DNA from: Verrucomicrobiota bacterium
GTDB lineage: Bacteria; Verrucomicrobiota; Verrucomicrobiia; Limisphaerales; JAEYXS01
DNA: 24,883 nt
Direction of reading: 5' to 3'
Assembly: GCA_021156225.1 (NCBI GenBank)
Contig: JAJNBN010000002.1
Location: 1 to 24,883 of the forward strand
Shown: positions 5,894 through 13,023 of the stretch, one piece after another
Layout: each line of letters opens with the position of its first letter
Position numbering within the stretch: position 1 is the first letter of the stretch
Program-made: the position numbers and the translations under genes
The notes under the pieces: generated by a model
What the model was told of the DNA's origin: nothing
Databases searched by the model: none
What the model saw: only the letters and a program-made list of their open reading frames with translations

Positions 5894-8800
5894 ATGTCGA
5901 AGGCGACGTCCCGGCCGGTCATCCGCTTGCGCGGGGTCCGGCATAATAACCTCAAAAATTTCGATCTCGACCTGCCCACGGGCGAACTGGTGGTCATCAC
6001 CGGGCTCAGCGGGTCGGGCAAGAGCTCGCTCGCGTTTGACACGCTCTTCGCGGAGGGCCAGAGGCGGTATATCGAGACGTTTTCCCCCTACGCGCGGCAG
6101 TTCTTCGACCGCATGGACAAGCCGCAGGTGGACAGCATCGAGGGCATCCCGCCCGCCATCGCCATCGAGCAGCGGAACTCGGTGAAGAGCACGCGCTCCA
6201 CCGTGGGCACGATGACGGAGATCTGCGACCACATGAAGGTGCTGTGGCCGCACCTAGCCCAGCTCCATTGCCGCCAGTGCGATCAATTTGTGCGCAAAGA
6301 CTCGGCCCAAGATGTGTGGGAACGCGCGCGGGGTGAAGTGAGCGGAGCGAAGGAAGACCCGGAGAAGGTCGAGGTGCTGGTCACGTTCACGGTGGCGCTG
6401 TCGGAGAAGCTGCCCCTAGAAGAATCGCTGAAGCTGATTGCCAAGCAGGGGTATCAACGGCTTTTGGTGGGCGATAAGGTGGTGCGCTTGGAGGAAGTGT
6501 TGAAGGACTCGCTCCTCGCCCCTCAGACCTCGCACCTGATTGTGGTGCAGGATCGCATCAAGCTGGCGAAGGCGAATCGCTCGCGGTTCGTGGAGGCGTG
6601 CGAGCAGGCGTATCATTTTGGGAAGGGTAAGCTGGCGCTGTATCGCGTGGAGCAGCTCGGTGGAGCGCCAAGCTCCGCTGTAGTGGGACAGGCGCCTTCG
6701 CCTGTCCAGCCGGAGCTTGCCCCCTGGCGCCGCTACTCCAAGCATCTGCATTGCGCCACGTGTGACATCGAGTATCGCGATCCCTCACCGGCTCTGTTCA
6801 GCTTCAACAATCCCGTAGGCGCATGCCCGGCGTGTCGTGGCTTCGGTCGTGTCATCTCTATCGACTACGACCTCGCCATACCCGATCGATCGAAGACACT
6901 CGCGGGTGGCGCGGTGAAACCATGGCAGGGCGGCGTCTCGGCGGATTGCCAGGTGGACCTCGTGAAGGCGTGCCGCAAGCACAAGGTGCCGATGGATGTG
7001 CCGTTCGAGGACCTTTCGCCGAAACATCAGAGTTTCGTGGTGGATGGGGAGGCGAACTACGGCATCGACACGGAGCACGAGTGGCCGCATCTGTGGTATG
7101 GCGTGAAGGGCTACTTCCGCTGGCTGGAATCGAAATCCTACAAGATGCACGTGCGCGTGTTGCTCTCACGCTATCGCGCTTACACGAAATGCCGGACGTG
7201 TGATGGGAAGCGTTTTCAGCCGGAGGCGCTGTTGTATCGGTTCACGAAGGACAGCCTGCGCTTCGCGAAAGGCAGTGTGGCGGCGGATGAGGTGACGGAT
7301 AAGGCGGCTTCATCGTTTGTTTCGCGCAAGCCCTCGATCACGCTCGCGGATTTTTATCTGCTGCCAATCCGGGATGCGTTGGCATTGGTGGAAGCGTTTG
7401 CGGCGAGTCGCAAGGTGCCGGTGAATGATCCGATCAAGATCGTGGTGGATGAGGTGCGGGCGCGGCTGGGTTATCTGCATGAGGTGGGCTTGGGTTACCT
7501 CACGCTGGACCGGCCCACGCGGTCGCTCTCCGGTGGTGAGACGGAGCGGGTGAACCTCACGACGTGTCTGGGCACGCGCTTGGTGAACACGCTCTTCGTG
7601 CTGGATGAGCCGAGCGTTGGTTTGCATCCGCGTGATACGGAGCGGCTGGTGAAGATTTTGGAGCGGTTGCGCGATACGGGGAACACGGTGGTGGTGGTGG
7701 AGCATGAGGCGGGTGTGATGCGTGCGGCGAATCAGCTCATCGATATCGGCCCAGGCCATGGAGAGAGCGGCGGGGAGATCGTGTTTCAAGGGCCGTTCGC
7801 GGAGATCTTGAAGAGTGAACGCTCGTTGACGGGGCAGTATCTGAGCGGGCGACGGAAGATCGAGGTGCCGGTGCGGCGGCATGTGAGTTTGGGGCACGGT
7901 AATGAGCTGAAGGATTTGTCCATCGCTTATCGAACTGGCGTGGGCGAGCAGGCGCCGAAAACAGTGGCGTATCGGCGCATCGAGCCGGAGATCGTGCCGA
8001 CGGACCTACCGGCGCATCCGATGCTGCATCTGACGGGGGCGAATTTGCATAACCTCGAAAATGTCTCGGTGGAGATTCCGCTGGGGCGGCTGGTGTGCAT
8101 CACGGGCGTGAGCGGGTCGGGGAAATCGACTTTGATCCGTGAGGTCTTGTTGCCGGCGTTGACGCAGAAATTTGCGGGAGCGGTGAAGGTTAAAGGCGAG
8201 GACGAGAGCGAGGACGATGATGAGAACGAAGGAGGATTTGTCGCGGCGAAGGTCACCGGCTGGGAGCATGTGGGCGGGGTGGTGATGGTGGATCAGTCCA
8301 CGCTGGGCAAGACGCCTCGCTCGAATCCGGCGGTTTATATCGGGGCGTTTGATGACATCCGCGAAGTGTTTGCGCAGGCGGAGCTGGCGAAACAGCGGGG
8401 GCTGGGCTCCAGCGCGTTCAGTTTCAATTCTTCCCAAGGCCAGTGCGAGCGGTGTCGCGGGGCGGGCTTCGAGAAGATCGAGATGCAGTTCCTGAGCGAT
8501 GTGTTCATCCGGTGCCCGGATTGCCAGGGGCGACGGTATCGGCCACACATCCTGGAGGTGAAGGTGCAGAGCGCGCGGCGCGCTAGTGCGGACTCGAATG
8601 AATTGATCGTGACGGAGTGGTCCATCGGGGATTTCTTGGAGGCGACGGTGGATGATGCGGTGGCGTTTCTGGCGGAGCTGCCGGATTACCGGCCAGCGCA
8701 AAGGGCGTGTGCGAGCTTGCGGCTCTTGCAGGATGTGGGGCTCGGCTATCTGCGTGTGGGGCAGCCGATCAATACGCTTTCCGGCGGCGAAAGCCAGCGG

Positions 8801-9187
8801 TTGAAGCTGGTGCGGCATTTGGCGGAGTGGAACGTGAGCGCGCAGGCGACGGGGGGCAAATTGAACGTGAAGCCGACGTTGTTCCTCTTCGACGAGCCGA
8901 CGACCGGTTTGCATTTTGAGGATGTGCGCGTCTTGCTGCTGGTGTTCCAGCGGATGGTGGAGCAGGGGCACTCGGTATTGGTGATCGAGCATAACCTGGA
9001 CGTGATCAAGTGCGCGGATTGGGTGATCGATCTGGGACCTGACGCAGGCGATCAGGGCGGGCATATCGTGGCGATGGGCACGCCGGAGGAAGTGGCGATG
9101 GTGGAGGCGAGCCATACTGGGAGGGCGCTCAGGCCGATGCTCGGGAGCGCCAAGTTCAAAGCTCAAAGTTCAAAGCTCAAGCTTTAG
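5894..9187 (+). CDS. uvrA: UvrA-family excinuclease ATPase subunit (long form)
   Basis: UvrA proteins are dimeric ABC ATPases that find bulky DNA lesions and load UvrB in nucleotide excision repair. Domain 1 has Walker A GLSGSGKSS at residues 37-45, signature LSGGE near 545 and Walker B VLDEPSVGLH near 568. Domain 2 has Walker A GVSGSGKST near 738, LSGGESQ near 962 and LFDEPTTGLH near 998. Zinc modules are CATC...CPAC (C287, C290, C311, C314) and CERC...CPDC (C851, C854, C874, C877). A region matching the UvrB-binding domain lies at about 130-250. At 1097 residues it exceeds the usual ~940. Extra length comes from a palindrome-encoded segment (about 257-275), an acidic stretch (about 768-782), a loop after signature 2 and a repeat-derived tail. 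Segments such as the FSPYARQFFDRMDKP region resemble, from memory, a divergent long UvrA paralogue group more than E. coli UvrA, so a second canonical uvrA may exist elsewhere. Confidence 0.93.
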   Translation: MSKATSRPVIRLRGVRHNNLKNFDLDLPTGELVVITGLSGSGKSSLAFDTLFAEGQRRYIETFSPYARQFFDRMDKPQVDSIEGIPPAIAIEQRNSVKSTRSTVGTMTEICDHMKVLWPHLAQLHCRQCDQFVRKDSAQDVWERARGEVSGAKEDPEKVEVLVTFTVALSEKLPLEESLKLIAKQGYQRLLVGDKVVRLEEVLKDSLLAPQTSHLIVVQDRIKLAKANRSRFVEACEQAYHFGKGKLALYRVEQLGGAPSSAVVGQAPSPVQPELAPWRRYSKHLHCATCDIEYRDPSPALFSFNNPVGACPACRGFGRVISIDYDLAIPDRSKTLAGGAVKPWQGGVSADCQVDLVKACRKHKVPMDVPFEDLSPKHQSFVVDGEANYGIDTEHEWPHLWYGVKGYFRWLESKSYKMHVRVLLSRYRAYTKCRTCDGKRFQPEALLYRFTKDSLRFAKGSVAADEVTDKAASSFVSRKPSITLADFYLLPIRDALALVEAFAASRKVPVNDPIKIVVDEVRARLGYLHEVGLGYLTLDRPTRSLSGGETERVNLTTCLGTRLVNTLFVLDEPSVGLHPRDTERLVKILERLRDTGNTVVVVEHEAGVMRAANQLIDIGPGHGESGGEIVFQGPFAEILKSERSLTGQYLSGRRKIEVPVRRHVSLGHGNELKDLSIAYRTGVGEQAPKTVAYRRIEPEIVPTDLPAHPMLHLTGANLHNLENVSVEIPLGRLVCITGVSGSGKSTLIREVLLPALTQKFAGAVKVKGEDESEDDDENEGGFVAAKVTGWEHVGGVVMVDQSTLGKTPRSNPAVYIGAFDDIREVFAQAELAKQRGLGSSAFSFNSSQGQCERCRGAGFEKIEMQFLSDVFIRCPDCQGRRYRPHILEVKVQSARRASADSNELIVTEWSIGDFLEATVDDAVAFLAELPDYRPAQRACASLRLLQDVGLGYLRVGQPINTLSGGESQRLKLVRHLAEWNVSAQATGGKLNVKPTLFLFDEPTTGLHFEDVRVLLLVFQRMVEQGHSVLVIEHNLDVIKCADWVIDLGPDAGDQGGHIVAMGTPEEVAMVEASHTGRALRPMLGSAKFKAQSSKLKL
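6661..6720. repeat. Palindromic repeat inserted in frame inside the UvrA-family gene
   Basis: The core is a perfect nine-base stem, GGACAGGCG (6686-6694) and CGCCTGTCC (6699-6707), with loop CCTT. It is nested in an outer pair, AAGCTCCGCTG from 6670 against CAGCCGGAGCTT ending at 6718. A small extra stem GGAGC/GCTCC lies at 6662-6676. The frame is open through it, encoding a Gly/Ala/Ser/Pro-rich segment just before the first zinc module. Confidence 0.75.
9152..9187 (+). repeat. Short tandem repeat forming the UvrA-family C-terminus
   Basis: Two copies of GTTCAAAGCTCAA occur in tandem directly before the stop codon and encode the tail KFKAQSSKLKL. The usual UvrA end is near the residues RALRPML just upstream, so the repeat has replaced or extended the original terminus. 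Confidence 0.65.
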
Positions 9188-9368
9188 GCCGGGTGCGGCC
9201 GGGTCTGATGGTGCGGGGTAAACGCGCGAGTGAAGGGTTATCGGCGGGATTCAGGAATCAGGGATTTACCTTATTTGGGTCGCGGGCGAATCGGGTGTAG
9301 GGTGGGCCGGTGCATAGGTAGCGGACCGAGGCGGTTCGCCAAGTTAGTTTAACTGCAGGAATCAGAAT

Positions 9369-9563
9369 ATGAAAAAAGCAATCGGAGCGGCGTGTTTGGC
9401 GGGCGGGATAGCGTTGTTGATCTTCGGCTTTCAGTCGAAGGATTCGTTCAAGGACAAGGCGAACGAGGTGTTCACCGGATCACCAACGGACAAGACGATG
9501 TGGATGATCGGTGGCGGCGTGGCCTTGTGCGTGGCAGGAGCGGTGCTGGTGATGAAGAAGTAG
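9369..9563 (+). CDS. DUF3185-like small membrane protein
   Basis: The 64-residue protein has two hydrophobic segments (residues about 4-21 and 45-61) joined by a polar loop containing FTGSPTDKTMW, a pattern typical of the DUF3185 family. It should sit in the cytoplasmic membrane as a helical hairpin; no function is established for the family. The ATG at 9369 is preceded by AGGA eight to nine bases upstream. The gene stands alone: the UvrA-family gene ends 181 bases earlier on the same strand, and a cluster of palindromes follows, towards a convergent gene. Confidence 0.8.
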   Translation: MKKAIGAACLAGGIALLIFGFQSKDSFKDKANEVFTGSPTDKTMWMIGGGVALCVAGAVLVMKK

Positions 9564-9572
9564 ACCGGTTGC

Positions 9573-9749
9573 ACCCCGACCTTTCAGGCACGGGGTAAAC
9601 CGCACGGGCCAGTATAGGGGACACGCGGCAAGATGCCGCGTAACTCGCACGCAGGGATGCGTGCGCTACCATAGAAGGCGACGCGTCAAGCCGCGTCGGG
9701 CGGACCCCGACCTAGCGGCACGGGGTGAAAAGCGGAGGCAAGCCTCCGC
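9573..9749. repeat. Array of six short palindromes between convergent genes
   Basis: Hairpins in order: ACCCCG/CGGGGT at 9573-9596; ACGCGGCA/TGCCGCGT with loop AGA at 9623-9641; CGCACGCA/TGCGTGCG at 9646-9665; GACGCG/CGCGTC at 9680-9697; a second ACCCCGACCT...GGCACGGGGT copy at 9704-9726; and GCGGAGGC/GCCTCCGC at 9732-9749. All stems are perfect. There is no T-tract, so these are dispersed repeats rather than clear terminators, though they lie where a bidirectional terminator would be expected. Confidence 0.75.
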
Positions 9750-9762
9750 ACTCCAAAGTGCG

Positions 9763-10272
9763 TCAGACGTTTTTGCGGTTTAGGTGGGCGAGGAAGTCGT
9801 CGAGGGTCAGGTTGACGGTGCTGATGCTAGGGGCGGGGTGGTCGGGTGGTGCCTTTTCTTTTATGGGGGCGGCGGGTTTGCGCTGGCACTCGCTGAGGAA
9901 TTCTTTGAGTTCGGAGGTTTTGAATTTCAGGGCCACTTGTTTGGTGACGCCGTTTTCCACCTGGTAGAGGCCGCCTTCTTTGAGGAGGTCTTTTTGTTTG
10001 GTGTCGTTCAGGGTGATGGTGGCGCTGAGGGGGGTGGCTTTTTCGTTCTTCACGCTGTAAACGACGCTGCATTTCAGGCCGGGTTCGCCGTAGTGACGGT
10101 GGAAGACGGCGAATTTGATGTGCTCGCCGTCATAGGCGAATTGAATGGTGTGGACGAAGTAGTTGGCATCCACGACCTCGACCTTTTCATAGGTGAGCTG
10201 GGCGCGGGCGGCGGTGGTGACGAGGCATAAAATGATCGAGAGAATGCAGATGGGCAGAATTCTTGCGTTCAT
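9763..10272 (-). CDS. Secreted hypothetical protein
   Basis: The 169-residue protein starts with a Sec signal peptide: MNAR, a hydrophobic core ILPICILSIILCLV and a probable cleavage after AARA near residue 24. The mature part begins QLTYEKVEVV and has alternating strand-like segments (YFVHTIQFAYDGEHIKFAVF, KCSVVYSV). A Pro/Lys-rich linker (about residues 132-147) is followed by a short C-terminal helix LDDFLAHLNRKNV. I do not recognise a family. The start is supported by AGAGGA eight bases upstream of the ATG, one of the better ribosome sites in the window. It is divergent from rpsA (397 bases apart) and converges on the DUF3185-like gene across a palindrome array. Confidence 0.7.
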   Translation of the reverse strand: MNARILPICILSIILCLVTTAARAQLTYEKVEVVDANYFVHTIQFAYDGEHIKFAVFHRHYGEPGLKCSVVYSVKNEKATPLSATITLNDTKQKDLLKEGGLYQVENGVTKQVALKFKTSELKEFLSECQRKPAAPIKEKAPPDHPAPSISTVNLTLDDFLAHLNRKNV

Positions 10273-10444
10273 ATCGCGAATCCTCTAAGTGGTGGTTTAA
10301 GGTCGTCCTAGGCGGGCGTGGCGTCAAGCGGATGTTCTTTCCTTGCAGCGGATTGGGATAATCCACGTCACGAACCAAGAATGGCCAGTTCCGCCTTCTC
10401 ATCCCGCAGTCGCGGGACGGCTACAAAGGGGCTAAAAAAGTCGC

Positions 10445-10472
10445 TTGCACGGGGTTTTCCAATCTATACTAT
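10445..10472 (+). promoter_or_regulatory. Candidate rpsA promoter
   Basis: TTGCAC at 10445-10450 is followed after 16 bases by TACTAT (10467-10472); an overlapping TATACT lies at 10465-10470. The transcript would carry a leader of about 190 bases. This is pattern evidence only. Confidence 0.35.
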
Positions 10473-10601
10473 CACTCCTTGCCTGAACGCCGCGTGTGCG
10501 GATGTTCATTGAGGCTGAGAAAAAATAGTAAACCAGGTAACCTAACCTCTTACCCTCCGTTGCCACGCAACGTTCGGTCAGTTAGGCAATGGAGTCTTCG
10601 C

Positions 10602-10627
10602 AAGGCGCTTTCGTCGCCTTTTGATTT
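10602..10627 (+). promoter_or_regulatory. Possible attenuator hairpin in the rpsA leader
   Basis: AAGGCG and CGCCTT form a six-base stem around a seven-base loop, followed by TTGATTT. The stem plus interrupted T-tract is weakly terminator-like. It lies about 50 bases before the start codon, where it could affect read-through or translation of S1. Confidence 0.3.
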
Positions 10628-10669
10628 CTCCTCCCTGTTCGTCTCTGAAAGTAAGTCAGTCACATTGTT

Positions 10670-12343
10670 ATGTTAACGATGGAAGAAGCCCTGAAGCAGC
10701 ACTCGATGAAGTTTGCTGCGGGGGAAATAGTCAAAGGTACGGTGATCGAAGTCCGCCCGAAAGAAGTGATGGTGGACATCGGTTACAAGAGTGAAGGTGT
10801 CATCCCGGCCAATGAGTTCGACGATATCAAAACCGTCAAGCTCGGCGATACGATCGACGTATTGATCGAACGTCTCGAAGACAAGGACGGCATGGTCGTC
10901 CTGTCGAAGGAGAAGGCGGAGTTCAAACAGAACTGGGAAAAGATCGTCAGCACCGCGAACGAGGGCATCACGGTCATGGGCAAGGTCAAAGCCGTGGTCA
11001 AGGGTGGTCTGCTCGTCAACATCGGTGTGGAGGCGTTCCTCCCCGCGTCCCAAGTGGACATCGTGCCGCCGAAGAATCTCGCGATCTTCGTGGGCAATTC
11101 GTACGAATTTAAGATCGTCAAGATCAACCAGGACCGCCAGAACGTCGTTCTGTCACGTCGTGAGCTGATCGAAGCCGAACGTAACAGCCGCCGCGCGAAC
11201 TTGCTCTCGGAGATGGTTCCGGGCGACGTCCGCAAGGGCACGGTCAAGAACATCACCGACTTCGGTGCGTTCATCGACCTCAACGGCCTGGACGGTTTGC
11301 TGCACATCACGGACATGTCCTGGGGTCGCATCGGGCACCCGAGCGAGATGGTCAAGGTGGGCCAGGAGATCGACGTGGTGGTGCTCGACATCAACCGCGA
11401 GAAGGAACGCGTCAGCCTCGGCCTCAAGCAGAAGAGCGCGAATCCGTGGGACGCGATCGAGAACAAGTTCCCGGTGGGAACGAAGGTCAAGGGCAAGGTG
11501 GTCAACCTCGTGCCGTACGGCGCGTTCGTGGAACTCGAACCCGGTGTGGAAGGTCTCGTGCATGTCACGGAACTGTCCTGGACCAAGCGCATCGCCAAGC
11601 CTTCCGACGTCCTCAAAGTGGACCAGGAAATCGAAGCCGTGGTGCTCGGTATCAACCGCGAGGAGCAGAAGATATCCCTCGGTGTGCGTCAGCTGGAAAC
11701 GAATCCTTGGGACCAGGCGGTCACCAAGTATCCGGTGGGCACGAAGATCAAGGGCAAGGTGCGCAACCTCACCAGCTACGGCGCGTTCGTCGAGCTGGAA
11801 GAAGGCTTGGACGGCATGGTGCACGTGTCCGACATCTCCTGGACGCGCAAGATCAATCATCCTTCCGAAGTCCTCAAGAAGGGCGACGAAGTGGAAGCCG
11901 TGGTGCTGGAGCTCGACAAGGGCAACCAGCGCATCTCGCTCGGTGTGAAACAGCTCGGCGAAGATCCGTGGAGCAATATCGACAAGTTCTACAAGGTCGG
12001 CGACCTGGTGAACGGCAAGGTCACGAAGCTCGCGAGCTTCGGTGCGTTCGTGGGCCTGGCTCACGACATCGATGGCTTGGTGCACATATCGCAAGTGAGC
12101 GAGGAGCGCGTGGACAAGATCAAGAACGTGCTGAAGGTGGACCAAGACGTCACCGCACGCGTGATCAAGATCGACAAGGCGGATCGCCGTATCGGTCTGT
12201 CCATCAAGGCCGCGAACTACTCCACCGAGCAGTTGAAGGAAGAGCAGAAGCTGCTCGACCAGCTCAAGCCCGGTGAAGATCTCGTGGCGCTGCAGCACGC
12301 GTTCGATGCCGCTGACGACCTGGTTCGTCGCGACGACGAATAA
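10670..12343 (+). CDS. rpsA: 30S ribosomal protein S1
   Basis: The 557-residue protein carries six S1 (OB-fold) RNA-binding domains starting at about residues 18, 102, 185, 268, 355 and 443. Domains 3-6 have the consensus GxxxxGxVxNxxxFGAFVxL...GLVHxxxxSW. S1 binds mRNA on the small ribosomal subunit and helps load transcripts with weak ribosome sites. The length and six-domain layout match the long proteobacterial-type S1. Domain 2 lacks the GAF/LVH consensus, as is usual for the ribosome-binding N-terminal half. The start could be the ATG at 10670 or at 10679; neither has a Shine-Dalgarno sequence. The gene has a long hairpin-bearing leader and ends in a strong terminator, so it is probably monocistronic. 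Autoregulation by S1, known in E. coli, is plausible here but inferred. Confidence 0.96.
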   Translation: MLTMEEALKQHSMKFAAGEIVKGTVIEVRPKEVMVDIGYKSEGVIPANEFDDIKTVKLGDTIDVLIERLEDKDGMVVLSKEKAEFKQNWEKIVSTANEGITVMGKVKAVVKGGLLVNIGVEAFLPASQVDIVPPKNLAIFVGNSYEFKIVKINQDRQNVVLSRRELIEAERNSRRANLLSEMVPGDVRKGTVKNITDFGAFIDLNGLDGLLHITDMSWGRIGHPSEMVKVGQEIDVVVLDINREKERVSLGLKQKSANPWDAIENKFPVGTKVKGKVVNLVPYGAFVELEPGVEGLVHVTELSWTKRIAKPSDVLKVDQEIEAVVLGINREEQKISLGVRQLETNPWDQAVTKYPVGTKIKGKVRNLTSYGAFVELEEGLDGMVHVSDISWTRKINHPSEVLKKGDEVEAVVLELDKGNQRISLGVKQLGEDPWSNIDKFYKVGDLVNGKVTKLASFGAFVGLAHDIDGLVHISQVSEERVDKIKNVLKVDQDVTARVIKIDKADRRIGLSIKAANYSTEQLKEEQKLLDQLKPGEDLVALQHAFDAADDLVRRDDE

Positions 12344-12373
12344 TCAAGCGAGCTAGCAATAGCGAATTCAAGA

Positions 12374-12407
12374 GCCGGCGGATCCGCAAGGGTCCGCCGG
12401 CTTTCTT
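12374..12407 (+). terminator. Rho-independent terminator of rpsA
   Basis: GCCGGCGGATCC pairs with GGGTCCGCCGGC, including one T-G wobble, around a GCAA tetraloop. TTTCTT follows. It begins 31 bases after the rpsA stop. Confidence 0.9.
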
Positions 12408-12414
12408 GTGGGGT

Positions 12415-12514
12415 GGCCGGTTGCACCGGCGGGCCAATGTGAAGGGAAGAAGCGGGGAAGGCGGAAACCGAAGATGGTCCAGACTTTCTTATTTGCCCGC
12501 GGGTGCAACCCGCC
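12415..12514. repeat. Pair of inverted palindromic repeats
   Basis: The 20-base left arm (12415-12434) and right arm (12495-12514) are reverse complements with two mismatches. Each arm is itself a hairpin: GCCGGT-TGC-ACCGGC on the left and GCGGGT-GCA-ACCCGC on the right. The two mismatches are exactly the changes that keep each small hairpin paired. About 60 bases separate the arms. Confidence 0.7.
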
Positions 12515-12520
12515 CGGCAC

Positions 12521-12554
12521 AAAAAAACAGGCCGACCCTAGGGTCGGCCTGTTT
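12521..12554 (-). terminator. Terminator of the cysteine-rich protein gene
   Basis: AAACAGGCCGACCC and its exact reverse complement form a perfect 30-base palindrome centred on CTAG. On the minus strand it is followed by seven T residues (12521-12527 read in reverse). It lies 20 bases past the stop codon at 12574 and could also act weakly on the plus strand. Confidence 0.85.
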
Positions 12555-12573
12555 GAGAGTTGTTGCTAAGAAC

Positions 12574-12789
12574 TTAGGAGTTCTTGCCGCCGCACTTCTC
12601 GCAGTTCTTGCCTTCCTTGGCGGCCTTGACGCAGCACTCGTGAGAGCAGGTCTTGCCTTCCTTGGTGGCCTTGGCGCAGCACTTGCCGGGCTCGCCCTTA
12701 GGAGCGGCGGGCTTCTTGTCTTCGGCCTGGGCCATCGTTACGAGGGACACTGCCATGGCCACAACGGCCAGCACTTTGATGAGCTTCAT
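12574..12789 (-). CDS. Small secreted cysteine/lysine-rich protein
   Basis: The 71-residue precursor has a clear signal peptide (MKLIK, hydrophobic core VLAVVAMAVSLV, cleavage expected after AQA at residue 22), giving a mature protein of about 49 residues. This contains seven cysteines (37, 38, 48, 52, 53, 63, 66) and many lysines. The core is a duplicated 12-residue unit: CCAKATKEGKTC and CCVKAAKEGKNC, followed by EKCGG. Such spacing suggests disulfides or metal binding in the periplasm or outside the cell; no named family is recognised. AAAGG lies nine bases before the ATG. The gene has its own promoter (12893-12921), a leader of about 95 bases with a hairpin, and a strong terminator, so it is a single-gene unit built for solid expression. 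Confidence 0.8.
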   Translation of the reverse strand: MKLIKVLAVVAMAVSLVTMAQAEDKKPAAPKGEPGKCCAKATKEGKTCSHECCVKAAKEGKNCEKCGGKNS

Positions 12790-12806
12790 ACAGTTTAACC
12801 TTTGTT

Positions 12807-12825
12807 ACGGGTGATATCTACCCGT
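12807..12825. repeat. Hairpin in the leader of the cysteine-rich protein gene
   Basis: ACGGGT (12807-12812) and ACCCGT (12820-12825) pair around a seven-base loop containing GATATC. It lies 18 bases upstream of the start codon within the predicted leader and could modulate translation or mRNA stability. Confidence 0.5.
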
Positions 12826-12892
12826 GCCACCTCTGCTCATAGACGCCCACGCTTACCCGGCATGAGCAATGAACAGTTGGTGACTGGGTAGA

Positions 12893-12921
12893 TTTATACA
12901 CCTATTTAGATGTCTGTCCAA
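12893..12921 (-). promoter_or_regulatory. Promoter of the cysteine-rich protein gene
   Basis: On the minus strand TTGGAC (12916-12921) and TATAAA (12893-12898) are separated by 17 bases, one of the best sigma70-type matches in the window. The predicted transcript start is near 12886. Confidence 0.6.
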
Positions 12922-13023
12922 TGGATTTTATTCCACCAGCTTATCGTGAACGCAGATTCCCTGGCGGCTGCTGCGAATGGAACCTGTTCGGTCAGAGTCG
13001 GTTAGGTCGTGAGTGAACGGAGC

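Larger units (their letters stand above)
10273..10669. other. Divergent intergenic region with the rpsA leader
   Basis: This 397-base stretch has no gene. It contains a palindrome at 10402-10417 (TCCCGC/GCGGGA), a candidate rpsA promoter near 10445-10472, and two hairpins in the presumed leader: CGTTGC/GCAACG at 10558-10572 and AAGGCG/CGCCTT at 10602-10620. No Shine-Dalgarno sequence precedes the rpsA start. Confidence 0.6.

Noticed and set aside
8006..9166. 386-codon open frame on the minus strand
   Set aside because: It lies opposite the UvrA-family gene with a composition (very rich in His, Arg, Gln and Pro) typical of antisense frames in GC-rich genes.
9573..9749. tRNA or structured RNA gene
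   Set aside because: The hairpins are independent palindromes. No cloverleaf, anticodon arm or CCA end can be assembled.
11153..12298. 381-codon open frame on the minus strand
   Set aside because: It is fully antisense to rpsA, whose six S1 domains leave no doubt about the coding strand.
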